Of a stretch of 64,000 nt of DNA, positions 36,101-48,816 are shown piece by piece. Source of the stretch: Nephromyces sp. MM_2019 (lineage: Eukaryota > Apicomplexa > Aconoidasida > Nephromycida); the NCBI GenBank assembly GCA_015657535.1, contig JADHZB010000555.1:1-64000 (forward strand). Direction: 5' to 3'. Position 1 is the first letter of the stretch; each line of letters starts with the position of its first letter. The notes under the pieces were generated by a model. The model was not told the origin of the DNA. It saw only the letters and a program-made list of their open reading frames with translations, and did not search any database. The translations under genes and the position numbers were made by a program.

Positions 36101-38816
36101 AACGCAGGGTTCGGTAACTGGCTGCGCATGTGTGATGATAAACTTGTACTTTCATTGCTTCGATAGGCGTTCTTTTTAGAATGGGCAGTCGCTGAGCAAG
36201 GGATACGAGAGGAGACTTTAGAGCTTGCCAGTTGATAGGAGATAAACCCCCCCCCTCCTTTTACCTCAGGTATGGAAACTTCCTCCGCTCCCCACCCCCC
36301 CTCATCCACCTCTCGGGTGGGTTCCCCCACCCCCCTAGGTATTTCAGAGTATGAAGCTCTTTGGACCGCATCTCGGGGACAAGACAATGTCTCGGAAGAT
36401 GGAAAGAATGAAGGTGTTTTTGGTAGGCTATTTTCTTCAATTTTGGTAGATAAACTTTCGCTAGGAGAAATAAAAGTTGCTCTATCACTGGTACTACCGT
36501 CGAAATGATATGAGGGATTTGTAGTACATGAAGGCTCCTCCAAATTCCTCTCCGAACTTAAGCCTCGCTCTTCACAAAGCGCAGTTTTTCTATTCATCCC
36601 GATCTCTGCAAAGCGTCGTAAAGCAATATAAACGTGCTCAGCTTTAGTAAGCTCCATGTATCCACCCTCTCCCGCTAAAGTACTGCCTAGGAGGGGGTAC
36701 AGTGAATCAAAGAAAGGCAGGAACTTTCCAGTAAGCATATAAAGAAGACGATAAAACTCGACTTCTCGCACAGAAGTTGTCTTCAAAATGAACTTCCCAT
36801 TAAGTTCTTCATCATCGTCTGAAAGCACAAAGAAATGATTCAGGTGACCCCCAGCAAACCAAAGCTTATGCGCGGGCATAGGAAGCAATGAATTCTTAAG
36901 TGAGTCGCCTTCCTTTATGTGAGCTGATTCAAACACTTCCGATATAGTAAGGCTATGCGGCAATGAGTGAGATTGGCTAGGAACCACAGGCGGGAGGCAT
37001 ATAGATAGCTCAGGAGGGTTGAAAGTTTCATCTAAACGCCGGCTGAAACAAAAAGAAACCGAAGATAATCATGGATTGGAGTTTTCTTTGTTAAAACCAA
37101 GGAGTAGAGGCAGTTTCAGGGTATTTCCATGTATGCAACTATGAAGGTGGGAATACAAAATACATCACTTTGTGCACTTTTATCTGGGAAAACAAGTAAG
37201 AGCTATTCATTTTCCAAGCAGGATCTAAAGAGTAAACTGCTCGAGTATGCTTTATCATGTACTGCCCGTGTGCAAAAAATTGAGATACCTGCTACCTACA
37301 CCAATAGCACCATGGCCTTTATCTGTATGAGTAGCTTGTTGTGACCTCAAGACTTCACAGTATACATAAAAAATCCAAATTACTTGGTGCGAAACATCTG
37401 GAAAGTATACCGCTTCAACAGCAGAACACCCTCCTCTAATATAACTCAGCTAGACACACTACAATCCCACCATAACACTCATTGGCTGCAACTGCATGGG
37501 GGGCTTATAACGTAGAGAGAAGCACGCATTACACATGATACTAGCACCATTAGACAAGAGGAATTGGAGGGCACACACACAAACAAAAACCATCTAGCAA
37601 ACAGTCTAAGCAGGTGAGTTTCACTATATCAAAAGAATTGAAAAAGTTGCTGCCAACGAAGCTAACTTCTCAAGCACATTATTCAGGCATCAATATTTAT
37701 CAGTAAATCACATCTGTGAGCAGACAGTCACATCTTTCTTTCAAAGGCAGCAGCTAAATTCACGCATATCACCTATGCGACATTGAGAAACTACTCACAT
37801 TAAATGAGAGTATTTTCTCACACTATTACGATAGAATAAGGTTACAAGTATATATGAGACAAATTCTATAAGCGATAAAACAATGGGAGCAAGAGGAGGC
37901 ATGACTAAAAAAATATATGCATTTGTTCGGTTTTCAACTCATATTACATACAGGAAGGGCAATAAGCACACGGTAGAAAGCAGTCAATAAAAAAACACAA
38001 ACCAAAGTGCAAAAATTATCTGGAGCCTCTCAGTTTAGCCTGTAGGAGATCACACCGAAAAAGAACTCGATATTACCATGCTTCATAAAAAAATGTAAAG
38101 AAAACCATATAGAAAACAAAGGCAAGCACATTAACAAGAATCTGGACAATACTATGCAATTTCAACAAAAGAAAGCTCTTTGAACCACTATCTCATCTAT
38201 CAGATAATACCACCAACGCAAAAATTCCACGAGCTACACCCTTTTACCTTGCCGTCCTTTGCTTTTCTCTCAAACTGTTTTTATCCTTGGAATGAACTGG
38301 ACGAGAGCTTTCTTGGAGCGGCAAATTGTTTTCTCCAAACTTTTCATAGAGTTCTTCCTGCTTTACTGTTGGGAAATTTGAATTCCCAATACTTTGAGGG
38401 ACAGCGTAACTCTCGGTCTCGCCATTTGACGGAAGCGAGTACACACATCCTTCCTCATGAAACTCACCAAAATATGAAGAATACGGATACCCAAGACAAA
38501 AAGCAGTATCATCCAGTTCTCTCTCTCCCTCCTGGCCCACACCTTTTATATTTTCCTGTAAATTATGTCTTTTTTCGTCGATTTTTAAGTCAAAAACACC
38601 AAAAGCAGGTAGGAGCTCAGGTAGGTATCCTGAGATGCAATCAAATATGGCAGGCGGATGCTCATAAAATTGTGAAACTCGGTTTGTCAATGGAAGTTTT
38701 TGGAGGTCGAGAGACCGGATTTCCATGGGCTGGAAAGGGTATATATCTGAGTGAAGTTTCATACGAGAAAACTCATCAAATACGGTTTCTCCTCTAACAA
38801 ACTTTGAGTTTGCCAT
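33134..38816 (-). CDS. Inositol hexakisphosphate kinase (IP6K/Kcs1 family)
   Basis: This enzyme is predicted to phosphorylate inositol hexakisphosphate to the pyrophosphate IP7. Three exons (38816-38248, 37042-35283, 34545-33134) total 3741 nt and encode 1246 aa. The N-lobe starts with HKLWFAGGH (about 249-256) and the nucleotide-binding Lys in GKFILK (277), followed by FLPFFDSLYPLL. The family signature PxxxDxKxG is PMVLDIKMG at 769-777, spanning the exon 2/3 junction, and RRLYGDDAPQHKK follows as in IP6K. The C-lobe has SSLLFVVD and VRMIDFANVT with the metal-binding Asp near 1209, then DDDFLFGLRNLL. The roughly 400-residue N-lobe insertion and roughly 300-residue C-lobe insertion are Ser-rich and probably disordered; about 190 N-terminal residues are not conserved. 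It is much longer than human IP6Ks (about 420 aa). The start is the first ATG, in an AAAAATGGC context. Confidence 0.93.
34936..35040. repeat. 26-bp tandem repeat, 4 copies, in IP6K intron 2
   Basis: Four consecutive units resembling CAAGATAACACCTGCAAATG plus six more bases, with scattered substitutions, lie within the intron 35282-34546 of the IP6K gene. The open frame seen across it on the - strand is a repeat translation. Confidence 0.75.
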
Positions 38817-39663
38817 TTTTACAGCAGGAAGGAGGGCAATTTCTTTTTATTAGCGATCTTTGGTGTTTTGCTAAAAAGGGTCCGAAAGCAACGAAACGAA
38901 GGCAACAAGGAATATGCTGTTAAAGAGACAAGAGGACATACAAGTGGAAAAAACGCAAAGATGTTGAAGAAGTTGGGTTTCAGGCCACTACAAACAAGTT
39001 GAAGCACTATATAGAAGGAAAAAATTGGAAGGAGTTAAAAAAAGATGGAGATAGAAAAAAGTTTAAATAGACAATGCAATAAGGAAATTCAAGAGCAATC
39101 AGAAACATTAGCATTTGAGGCGGAAAATTTGAAGAAAACACGAATATACATACTTTATATACCCTGACGGAAATTTATGAAGTACAACTCAGTATAAAAT
39201 TGCTAATTTTGATAATACCAATCAGTTTCTTGCAAAGGGAAGATGGTAAACGCAAAGCAGACAGGCAAAATTCTTATGAAAATAAACAAATAAAGTGGAA
39301 TACAAATGAAGAATCAAGAAATGACTACGCTAGCAATGCAAAACACAGATAAGCAGCCCAAAATACGGACATTTTTTCAACGACTCTGAAACTGAAGTTG
39401 TATAGCACAATTAAAATTAAAAATTTTCATATTTTGCAGGGCGGTTTTTTTGTGATACTGCGCGCTGTTATGCTAATTAGAAGCGGTCATTCGGAGATCC
39501 AGACCAAAAAGTAACTAGCCTACATACAGCCATCATGTTTAAGAAATGAATTTTGAACACTCGCAATCACTCGCAACCTGAAAGCAAATTTTCAAAGGAC
39601 AAAAAACAGACAATCTAGAGATACATTAAAAAAATGTAAAAAACAGCTTCTATAGCTATTTAT

Positions 39664-39939
39664 ATGACCGTAAAAACATATAGTTCAGATTTATACATTG
39701 AAATCTTAACTACGGTATATAACCACATAAAAAAGAAGAAACGCTTTAAAAATGCTAAAAATAAACATCAGAAAAATGACGTCTACGAAAAAAAAGTAAA
39801 TCTAGCAATGAACACCCTCCTTTCTACAATGGAAAAATTACCTCAGTTGCACATGATCCCCGCTAAATCACGCGCACTTCACCAAGATCGCGTAAACCGC
39901 ATCTTTTCCTTTAAGCATGCTCATTTTCAGCACCTTTAA
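39664..39939 (+). CDS. Possible small Lys-rich ORF, 91 aa
   Basis: ATG frame with a basic central segment (KKKKRFKNAKNKHQKND) and a more mixed C-terminus. It is unrecognised. The A-rich composition makes chance openness likely. Confidence 0.15.
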   Translation: MTVKTYSSDLYIEILTTVYNHIKKKKRFKNAKNKHQKNDVYEKKVNLAMNTLLSTMEKLPQLHMIPAKSRALHQDRVNRIFSFKHAHFQHL

Positions 39940-40994
39940 TTTATTAGAGAAAAGGGGAGAAAAAAAGCAGCTTAACAAATTTTCTTTAGGAGATGAGGGT
40001 GGAAAAGAAAATATCAACGGCAAAAAAGGAAAAATTAGCTTCGTACTCCTAAATTATCCAGCATAAAGAGCTGTAAAAGAGGATTTCATGAAAAGAAGTA
40101 TGTCATGACTCCGGAAGTAATCCTAGAGTGCGCTGAAGTCCCATTTTTTCTCTTTCCCTCCTAATACATCCCGCTTCCTTCAAAATGAGAAAGCTGTAGA
40201 AATCTATGCGGGAGAGGAGGGGATAAAGCAGTACGTCGTGTCCCCAAGAAAAAAGAAAAAGCTCAGTTCCCCCATCTTCAGAACTTTTAATAAGGTGATA
40301 TAATTACTGCAATACTTTACCATCAATAAGAATAGATGAAAGAGTTTCACCAAAAGAAAAGCGTGCGGTGCTAACAGTTAGGTATAGAGTAGATGATGCA
40401 GAACCGAGAGACAGCGAAAACACACTTGCCTAATCAATCAGGGTCAGCAAACAACAAACTAGTCATTCTATCCCCAAGAATGCTCTCTACAGAGAAGTGA
40501 GATATCGCTTACAAAAAATAGACAAAGAATCAAAGTGCTACAATTTTACAGAAGCGACAATATTCATCACCGCCGAGAAAACTGTGAAGAAAGCGCAACG
40601 ACGCACACAAAGGACGCACAATTTTCAGAGTTAAGTCACTACTGAAAATTGAGGATATGCCTATCCCGCTGGCCATCGGGTCTCCATCATCTTTGCTTCC
40701 AGTTTTACACTTTGGTGGGTAACTGATGGCTACTACTGTGTAGTAAGTCAGCGTGTTAATTAAGAGTATTCTGACCACTCTACAACATGCCGAAACATTG
40801 CTCAAATCCCATCAGTACGAGGAGTCAAGATTTTCAGAATATGACAAGCGTTCCTCTTCGGCTAAAATAATCTCTTCCCCATCGCAGATCTTAACGGAAA
40901 ACATACAAAAGGTAATAGTTGCCAAGTTACCGCTCACGCAAAGATCAACAAAGCAACTTTCAGGAATGCAAGGAATATTCATGGCACGATAGTG

Positions 40995-41080
40995 CTTTCT
41001 CCCTTGCACAACACACAGTAGCGCGTTCTCCTTGCACAACACGCACGAAAGCTTTCTTAGTTGCACAACATACAAGAGAG
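40995..41080. repeat. 29-bp tandem repeat, 3 copies
   Basis: Three diverged units built around CTTTCTCCTTGCACAACACA start near 40995, 41024 and 41052, followed by a partial CTTTC. Intergenic. Confidence 0.75.
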
Positions 41081-43636
41081 CTTTCACTCTAGTAGAGTAT
41101 ATTTGAGAGTTCTTTCAGGTGCGCCAAGTCATTAGTCATCGCAATGGATTCACTTCCAGGTGGAGGATTAGCAATAGACCCATATTTTTTCTAGTGATAC
41201 TGCACAGCACGTGATCTAAACTGCAGACGAGTCATATTCACCTGCTAAATTGATATGCATGTACACTGTTATGGGGAAATTAGCATTAAATAGAGGGACG
41301 AACTTTACAAGATTTGATAAAAGAATAAACAATGTCGGTACCACAGATCGCTGAATCAGTAGAAAGAATGAAACTTTGAGGAAACTTCTCGAAGTAGCAC
41401 TGAGGGTGCTGCCTACAGTGGCGATAAGAAAGTAATACGATGCGATGAACAGGAGAGGCTTCATGTCAAAGTAGGCGTTCTCTTCTAGGATTTAAGCATA
41501 CAAGTGTTTTTAATATATTTGTGATGTAAAATTATATTGGCAATAATAGACTTTTTTCATGTGTAAGCATCGGTTGTTAGAAAATTCAATAAAAAGTTTA
41601 AAGTGCTATTAGTTTCTAGCGCACTTGGATCGTGTAGCAGTACAAGAATAGAAGAAATATCCATGTGAGAACGCGGTAGCAGATATAACTCTGAGAATAT
41701 ACATTAAATTTTATTCTTGGCATCCTAGGGAGAACCGGGCAAATGCAAGTCACAGTAGTGCAATAAGCACATTCTACGTCATGCGGTGCAGCTTGAAAAG
41801 GCTCAGAAGCAAGTGTTGAATGGTAAGCTTAACTCGCTGATGTAGCATTGGCATAGCGCATGAAATCTCACTTTGCACTTCGGGACAGCCTCCAGATGGA
41901 AATGCCACATATTTAGCTTTAGCCATCTCGTATTTCTACATTCTTCCGTTTCTATCCTATGGTGCGGCTATGGGGATCAGATGTGCATCTACCATACTTG
42001 CCAAAAACTAAAACGCTTTACTTGTGTTTCTTTTTTCATGGTATATCGACAGAAATCATAAAGCTCATTTAAACGTCAAGTTTTCACTATCTTACAGCTT
42101 ATCGAGGATCCCAAAGCATGTGGGAGCTACCTGATGTATACTTCCACGGTATGAATGCTTCCGCAAAGCAAACTTAGAAGAAATATTTCCTTTACGAAGT
42201 GCACGTTCTACGATAAAGCTAAATAGTGGGAGAAAGCATTTTAAAGAGTGCGCCTCTTGTTCGCTTGAATTTTTAGGCATATAATAGGCCCTAATCTCCT
42301 TTGCTTTTACCTCTGCTAAATAGTGGATTTAGCATGAAATGGCCCACAAATTTAAGAGTTCAACAACTCTCAGCTGCTTGCAAGCACATGAAAAAATCCT
42401 ATGGAAGCACGCAGTGCTTACATAGCCCAGGGGGGTACCTAATTTCTGTCTTGGACCCTTGAAAGTACTTGATTTGCATCCTCTATTTTAACTTATTTTC
42501 GGTGTAAAATTGCTCAGTCTTTTCCATTTTCCTGAACTTCATGCTTGTGCTCGCTCTTTGATGAGCTAATTTCTTGGGCGGTGACCCATTTCTTTAATGC
42601 CTAATTTTGGGATTGAGTTTGTTTCATCGCTTTGCTTTCACTTGCTGTTCGCTCCCTTACGTAGTTTCTCAGTTCTTTGCCGTTACACTAACGGCCTAAA
42701 GTTGATTAATTGCTCCACCACTCCACTACACCAATACTCAAAAAAACCACTCTTCCTTTTCTATTAAAAAAAAAGAATAATTCCAACCATTAAAATAGAA
42801 AGGATACCATAATTTGCTAATAAAATCAATATTATAACTAGTTGATCAATAATTTGTGCAAAAAAAAAAATTAGATCGTACCTTCGTCATTGTAAAAACG
42901 GCATTTCCTGCATTGATGGTGTATTTGCTGGTAAGTGCAAATAGCAAATAGTAGGAACTAAGGGAAGAATTGAAGAGATTTTAGGAGAAAACCTTCATGA
43001 TACTATATAATACGCACGTTTTGAGAAACAGCAATGCAATGAATGCTTTTAAAGAAAAAAACCTACAATTTATTTCTCGGGAGTAGAGCGGTAACGTGGG
43101 TATTAGCTGAGGAATCATTGACTATGACAATCTGTTTTTCGGGGAATCATTTTTGCTAGTCATACAGAACCGTATATTCCCAGTAAGAATTAAGAATTTA
43201 TAAGCACAATACTTTTTAGATGAGCACTATATTTATATTTCTCATAGATACTTGCTTTATCCTATGTAGATTTTGCTTCTGAATGTCAAATGAATCATCT
43301 AAGCAGATGTAATGCCATAAGATGTTTTGAAGAGGCATACAAGGCAAAATTTTAGAATATAAAGAGCTTGAAGGTTCTTCGTGATCTCTCGAAAATGGGG
43401 AAAGACTAGAAGGAAATTAATGCAGAGAAATTGTAGGAAAGGGTGCTATCAGTTATAAGCGAACTACTTAGGGGTTAGAAATGCCCTACCTAGCTAGAAT
43501 AAAGCGTTCCAAACATTATAAACAATAACAAAAAATTTTGAGAGGACTCGCATAAACAAAGCCCGTGAAACTGGTTGCTTATCTTAACAGTTAACTAAAT
43601 GTATATAACCCAATTCCTTGCTAGTACACAACCAGT

Positions 43637-43825
43637 TCACGCACACAGCCTTGTACGTTGAATGGGGCTTGACGCTGGCCTAGTGCCAAAGTCACTTCCA
43701 AACATCATAAAGCCTTCTTCGAGATTAGAATAAGACGTAATATTTTCGAAGGGGTAAAACTGCGACTGATTAAAGCATGAATAATCTGGGCGCGGATCAT
43801 TGACACATACACTCAAATAATACAT
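43637..43825 (-). CDS. Candidate 3'-terminal exon of an unrecognised gene
   Basis: A 62-codon frame with balanced, non-repetitive composition (for example NDPRPDYSCFNQSQFYPFEN, then SDFGTRPASSPIQRTRLCA) ending in TGA. It is preceded by an acceptor-like TTGTGTTAG just above 43825. It reads more like real protein than its surroundings. Upstream exons could include 44604-44467, but no full model could be built and no family is recognised. Confidence 0.3.
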   Translation of the reverse strand: MYYLSVCVNDPRPDYSCFNQSQFYPFENITSYSNLEEGFMMFGSDFGTRPASSPIQRTRLCA

Positions 43826-44466
43826 GCTAACACAAGGAATTTTAAAAATTCAAAACAACTAGGTATCACCTACCGAAACAGACATGTAAGAATATGCATA
43901 AAATAGTATATATAGCTAGGAAAATACCAAAAACAGTTATTTCATATAAAAAAATAAATGGTGCGCAAATAAATTGCAACATAACATGAATTCAGCGCAA
44001 CAGATTCATTCAGCAGGAAAGTAAACTACTAAAAAAAGGATTGAAGAGAAGTCCAAATTAATGCAAGCTAATGGTACAGCTTGGCCCAAATGTAGATTCG
44101 TAAAAGATGGTGATCGCATTAATAAGATCGCGCCTGTAGAGAGTATTTAGGTGCAATTCATCAAGTAGAAAAAAAAATTTCAAGGGTCCTTCAAAGACTA
44201 ATGCGGAATATGAAAATGTCCCAGAGAAAGCCTAATTGAAGTGTAGAAAGCAAACGGTGGAAGAACAACAGGAACCACCGTTCGCTTCGATGTATGTTAG
44301 GCAGTCAAAATATCTGCTTCTTTGTGATTGATAAGCTCAGGAAGCCATAATAACGGCACTTTTACGCTTTATACTGCTTTCTGTGCCTTTTTCGCAGAAA
44401 AAATATTTCTTTCTTGCGCAAAAACGCATCTAGAAATTGTAGGAAAAATACGGAGAAAATAAATAC

Positions 44467-44604
44467 CTCTGAATTCTTATCGTAAAAAAAGCTAAACCGC
44501 CGCATAAACTTCAGAAATAAATTATCGCTGACTTCTTTAACGAACTTATCTTCAACTAGAGTTCGAGAGCGAATTTTCGGGCAAAAATTTTGCGCACCCC
44601 TCAA
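44467..44604 (-). CDS. Candidate exon of an unrecognised gene
   Basis: Frame reading KIRSRTLVEDKFVKEVSDNL and then FMRRFSFFYDKNSE, followed by a good donor (GAG then GTATTT) at 44466. It might belong with the 43637-43825 frame, but the join is not demonstrated. No homology is recognised. Confidence 0.25.
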
Positions 44605-46121
44605 TCGCTATTTCAACCAGGTTGAACACACGTAAAAAGTAAACACAGCACACTCCCTCACTCGTAATTTCAGACAATGCGCGCGTAAAAAGCCGCATGC
44701 TCATTGCCGCTTTGAGAGAGTCAAAGAAGTCTTTTTTTTAATTTTGTTCCAGTCCTAACTTTGACCGTGCTCAACGTCACAAAAACACGGAAAAAAAATC
44801 ATTTTACAAAGAGTGAGGCCTGGGGTAGTACTAAGTCTATTCCATGCCGCGTAGCCGCTCGGTTACATGCCGAGAACGGATGATTGCGGAATTTTTTGTG
44901 CGAAAAGCAGACCCGATAAAAATTCAATATAATTATAGGCCAAGCGGAAAAATAGCAAGTGAAAAAGTGCACTGCAGAACTGAAATAACGGATTAGATGT
45001 CTTATTTCAAGGCAAAATAGAGCCAAATACGAGGAATAGGGTGCGTGCATACATTTAGAGCTTGATTTAAAATAATGCTTTGCACACATATCTGCCAGGA
45101 AAGCAGAAAAGGTACTAGTACTTCCCTGCTTCCCTTAAACTGAAACAGCTTTTCATTATTTGCTAATTACAAAAAAATCAGAGGACAGATCAAGCTAATG
45201 AAACTTGAAGCTAGCTGTGAGTAACTTCATGCGCTTGTGGTGCATGCTAATGAAAGTATTTGAGGTGTAGCGCCCAAGTCTGCAGGCTTCTACGCGCTTG
45301 AAAGTATATTTATATGCATGTTTAGTGGCATATGGTAGCGATAGAGCGAGTATTCCAAGCGCCATAATTTTCTGCTTGCCGGCGTTTCTAGTTCGATATA
45401 CATGCACGCCAGTTCCATTTGTACAAACTAAATAATTGCAGCTCCTAAATATGTGGATTCGTGTTTTTGGCCGTAAGTAACTGCGCGATGTGAAGGGTGT
45501 AGGCGCAATTATATATATAAAGCACGCTTCTTTTATGCGGTTTTTCTTCGCTTATTTAATGTTTCGCTTGTACAAACCCTCAACTTCCGCTACTGTTTTC
45601 TGCCGGTATGAGCATCTCCCACTTGCATCCACTGAATCTTCAAATTCATCAGAGTAAATCCAGCATTTAATTAAATCATCCTTGCAGGGATACCTCGAAG
45701 TGCCCATCTCGCATGCAGACCTGCAAGAGTGAGGATTGTAAATACCTCTATGTTTTCATACGGAAAATCGCCTAGATAAACTTAACTTGCTTCATAGCCA
45801 CTGAATCTATAATACTCTTAACGTGGGGAAACTCAGTATGGACATGATTTTCTGGGCGACTAATGAAAATTTGCAGCTCAAGCGAGCTAACAATGTATTA
45901 AGCTCCAAATTGAAAATACGAGATAAACAAAGATCATACACACAGTTTTCCAAACCATTTATGTATGATGCCTTTGTAATTATTACTTTCTTCTCCTTTA
46001 TTGCTAGCATAAAAGCTGGTTAAACTTTGGATAAATTTATCAAAGGGCAGTCCAGCCAAGAGTACAGTCACTATGTGTTCAAAAACACCAAAAACTGCTT
46101 GTAAATCCCGACACTGAAGCC

Positions 46122-48816
46122 CTAAAAATCGCATAAAACCAACCTGAAAGTTTTGTCTTGGGGGGGGTATTTGAAATTCGGTCCGAGATTGACGGTTGCT
46201 GATGCCATGTTAAAACAGGATATGCAGGGATGATATTCCGCACACGCAATGTCAACAAATGCGCGACCTAGAAGCTTTCCATCTAAAGAAAACTCTATAA
46301 AACTATTCGGGGAAGCTACGATATCAGGGAGCGTAGAGTCGTGGGTAGTGTTGCACAGTAACCCTGAAAAAAATATGAATCAGTCTCATTGCGGAGCGAG
46401 GATTAAGGGAGGCAAAAAAATCTAACGATAAAGGTAACAGCATTGAAACACCCACGAAGAGAACGCTTAAAATATAGTATAAGAGTGGTGTGTCAATCAA
46501 ATCTCATGCGATCACAAGTGATTCCCCTGAACTAAACAGTGACTTTAACTTGCAAATAACAAGAAAAAAGCAACAAGACACAACAGATATAATCATCGCT
46601 GGATGTAGCATATCACCTTGCCGTGAACATTATGTTTCAAAAGGTATAAATCTACATACAAATCAGCAGACACAGCTGTGGAGAACAGGAAATAATACAC
46701 ATAGCCGGCTGAAGATGAAATACATCCATGAATTCAAGCAGAAATTAATAGAAAGTACTCTAAACCTGCAAATTTAAACATAAAGACTCCCAGTGGGCGT
46801 CCTCTAAAGTGAAGCAACGAATCAAAACAAGGCTTAATGAGAAAGCAATCCAAATACCTACATGTGTAGAAAACTACTTGCTAGACTAATAGACACAGGT
46901 ATACCTGCATGCAGAAACGGCCACATTTTCTCATCCATACGAGGATCTGGGAGAATCCATTGCGGTGTGTCTCCGGGCATGTGAAGATAACAACCAATAG
47001 TTGAGCCGATGGGTATGTAAGATGATACCCCTCCCTTTCTACCCGTTCTACCAGCATTGAAGGTCTTGCCGGAGCTCTGAATAATTGAGTAGCCGTATGG
47101 GTTGTAACCTACCGGAGCCTCAAATTTCATAAACCTAGTCCCCCAGCCTATTCTTATTGAAGGAAGTATTGTTGCAGCAATTGAAGGTATGGCCTGTATT
47201 ATGAGCAAAGAGGCAAGCAAGCAAAAGGCTATAGAACTGCTTTGAAATATAGGCTGATAAAAAAACTAAATGAAACATTGAAAGCTGCCAGTTTGAAGAT
47301 GTTAAACCGAATACTTGACATTCGCTTAAAACTCATGCAAAAACATGAAAAATTAATAGAAATTGGCCACTAACACCCCTAGAAGAATTTTCTAAACTGA
47401 GATAGTCTCCTCTAAACTCACGATACCAACAACCCTGGCACATTTTTAACACCACCAGATTCAAATATAATTCTTCTACAAAGCAGCGATGTAAAAAAAA
47501 AAATCAAACTATATTACCCGAAAAGTACTTACTATTCTGACATATGCTTAAAAAACTGCAACAAATACCAGAAAATCATGTTAAAGAGCTCTATTTTCAT
47601 CAAATAAACTCATCTTTCACCTGCAAAAACATATTCTCAGTTTTTTATACCCAATTTCCACTAAAGCACATATGATTGTTTTCCTGGAAAAGCAACTATG
47701 CAGACTACATATGCATACATTTCATGCTTAATCTAATGTATATAAACTACTACTTAATTTCGCTGAATAATACACATTTTCCCAGCTTTTCCATATCTCT
47801 CAAATCGTACAAGCAGCATTCCTGCACAAAGGGGCAGAGCTCTCGCATCACAGCTTATTCTTTCTTTCAACTCTACACCTCCACTGATGCATATTATCAT
47901 ACCCAGATTCTCTGGGAATAGCTGTACGTACAGTAATACATATACTCTCATACCAGAATCCTCGCAATAGCTACATTTACAAAAATACATCATATACAAA
48001 CACATTCCTCTAGCATCTTCTCACCTGCCTAACATCTCCAATTGTCCGACAAGCATCCCACCCAAACACCTTGCATTCTTCCCATCCAGCTCCCCAGCTA
48101 TTGATACGCACTTCAAAATACCAGCTTCCAACATCAGCACATACACTTGCTAGCACACTAGCCCAACCTTTTCCCCCGGTAGCTGTTAGCCTATCAGCGG
48201 AAAGCTTCAATGGTCGGTAAGGGTTCATATATCGCTGGTCTAAGCAAGGATATTCAAGCTCTTTATAGAGCTTTATTCTAAAGTAGCGAGCCCAAGCCTC
48301 AATATTGTGAGGATCTTTAGGCGAGAAGGGTGAAGATTGGGTAGACTTAAGTTGGTAAGCAGAGCCATGCCCTTTGGCGTGCTTCTTACGGTGGGAGGTG
48401 GTAAAGGGGGGTTGCGTGGAGCGAAATGTTGATTGGGTTGTGGGGCTAGGATTAGTTGGAGAGGTACGTATAGAACCATTAGGGTGGTGAGGGATGGGGT
48501 GGGGGGAGCTTGAGCTATTCGTTTTGGCAGTAGCGGCAATTTGGCAAGCGTTTGAGGAGGAGGGGTCAATCGAAGACGGATTATCAGCATTAATAGGGCT
48601 GGAGAGAGGGGCTTTTTGCTGGGGAGCACCACGAGCTATTAGGCGCTTACGAGTACTACGAGTGATGCTAGAAGAGGCTAGTAGTGATTTCTTGAATGAT
48701 TTCTTCTTTACTCCTTTTGTAACCCTTGAATGAGCAGTGGTAGATGCAGAAGAATAGGGGAGTGTATTCTGATTGCTGTAAAAAGCGGAGTCTTCATCAT
48801 TTCCAGTCGGCTTCAT
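46122..48816 (-). CDS. ASH2-like SPRY-domain protein (COMPASS/SET1 complex subunit)
   Basis: ASH2 proteins are core subunits of SET1/COMPASS histone H3K4 methyltransferase complexes and act in the nucleus. Exons 48816-48025, 47193-46905 and 46363-46122 encode about 440 aa. Residues 1-190 are basic, Ser/Pro-rich and low complexity. The C-terminal half matches the ASH2-type split SPRY domain: LSADRLTATGGKGWASVLAS (about 205-224), GSWYFEVRI, RIGWGTRF, EAPVGYNPYGYS, FLHAG joined to LLCNTT, SFIEFSLDGKLLGRAF, YHPCISCFNMASATVNLGPN and FKYPPQDKTFR. Junction phases agree. I see no PHD or winged-helix region, which longer ASH2 proteins have. The C-terminus is uncertain: reading through gives TFRLVLCDF then TAG, but AG followed by GTTGGT at 46143 could be a donor. 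The start is the ATG at 48816 (MKPTGNDEDSAF); the frame is open further upstream. Confidence 0.85.

Larger units (their letters stand above)
38817..46121. other. 7.3-kb gene-poor region upstream of IP6K and downstream of ASH2-like gene
   Basis: This is the longest stretch without a firm gene. It holds a 29-bp triplicate repeat (40995-41080), a Lys-rich 91-codon ATG frame at 39664-39939 (+), and two protein-like frames on the - strand at 44467-44604 and 43637-43825 that may be exons of an unrecognised gene. The rest is AT-rich with poly-A/T runs. The IP6K promoter should lie just above 38816. Confidence 0.5.

Noticed and set aside
38180..38797. 205-codon + strand frame
   Set aside because: It lies exactly antisense to IP6K exon 1, starts and ends with that exon's open region and has no domain.
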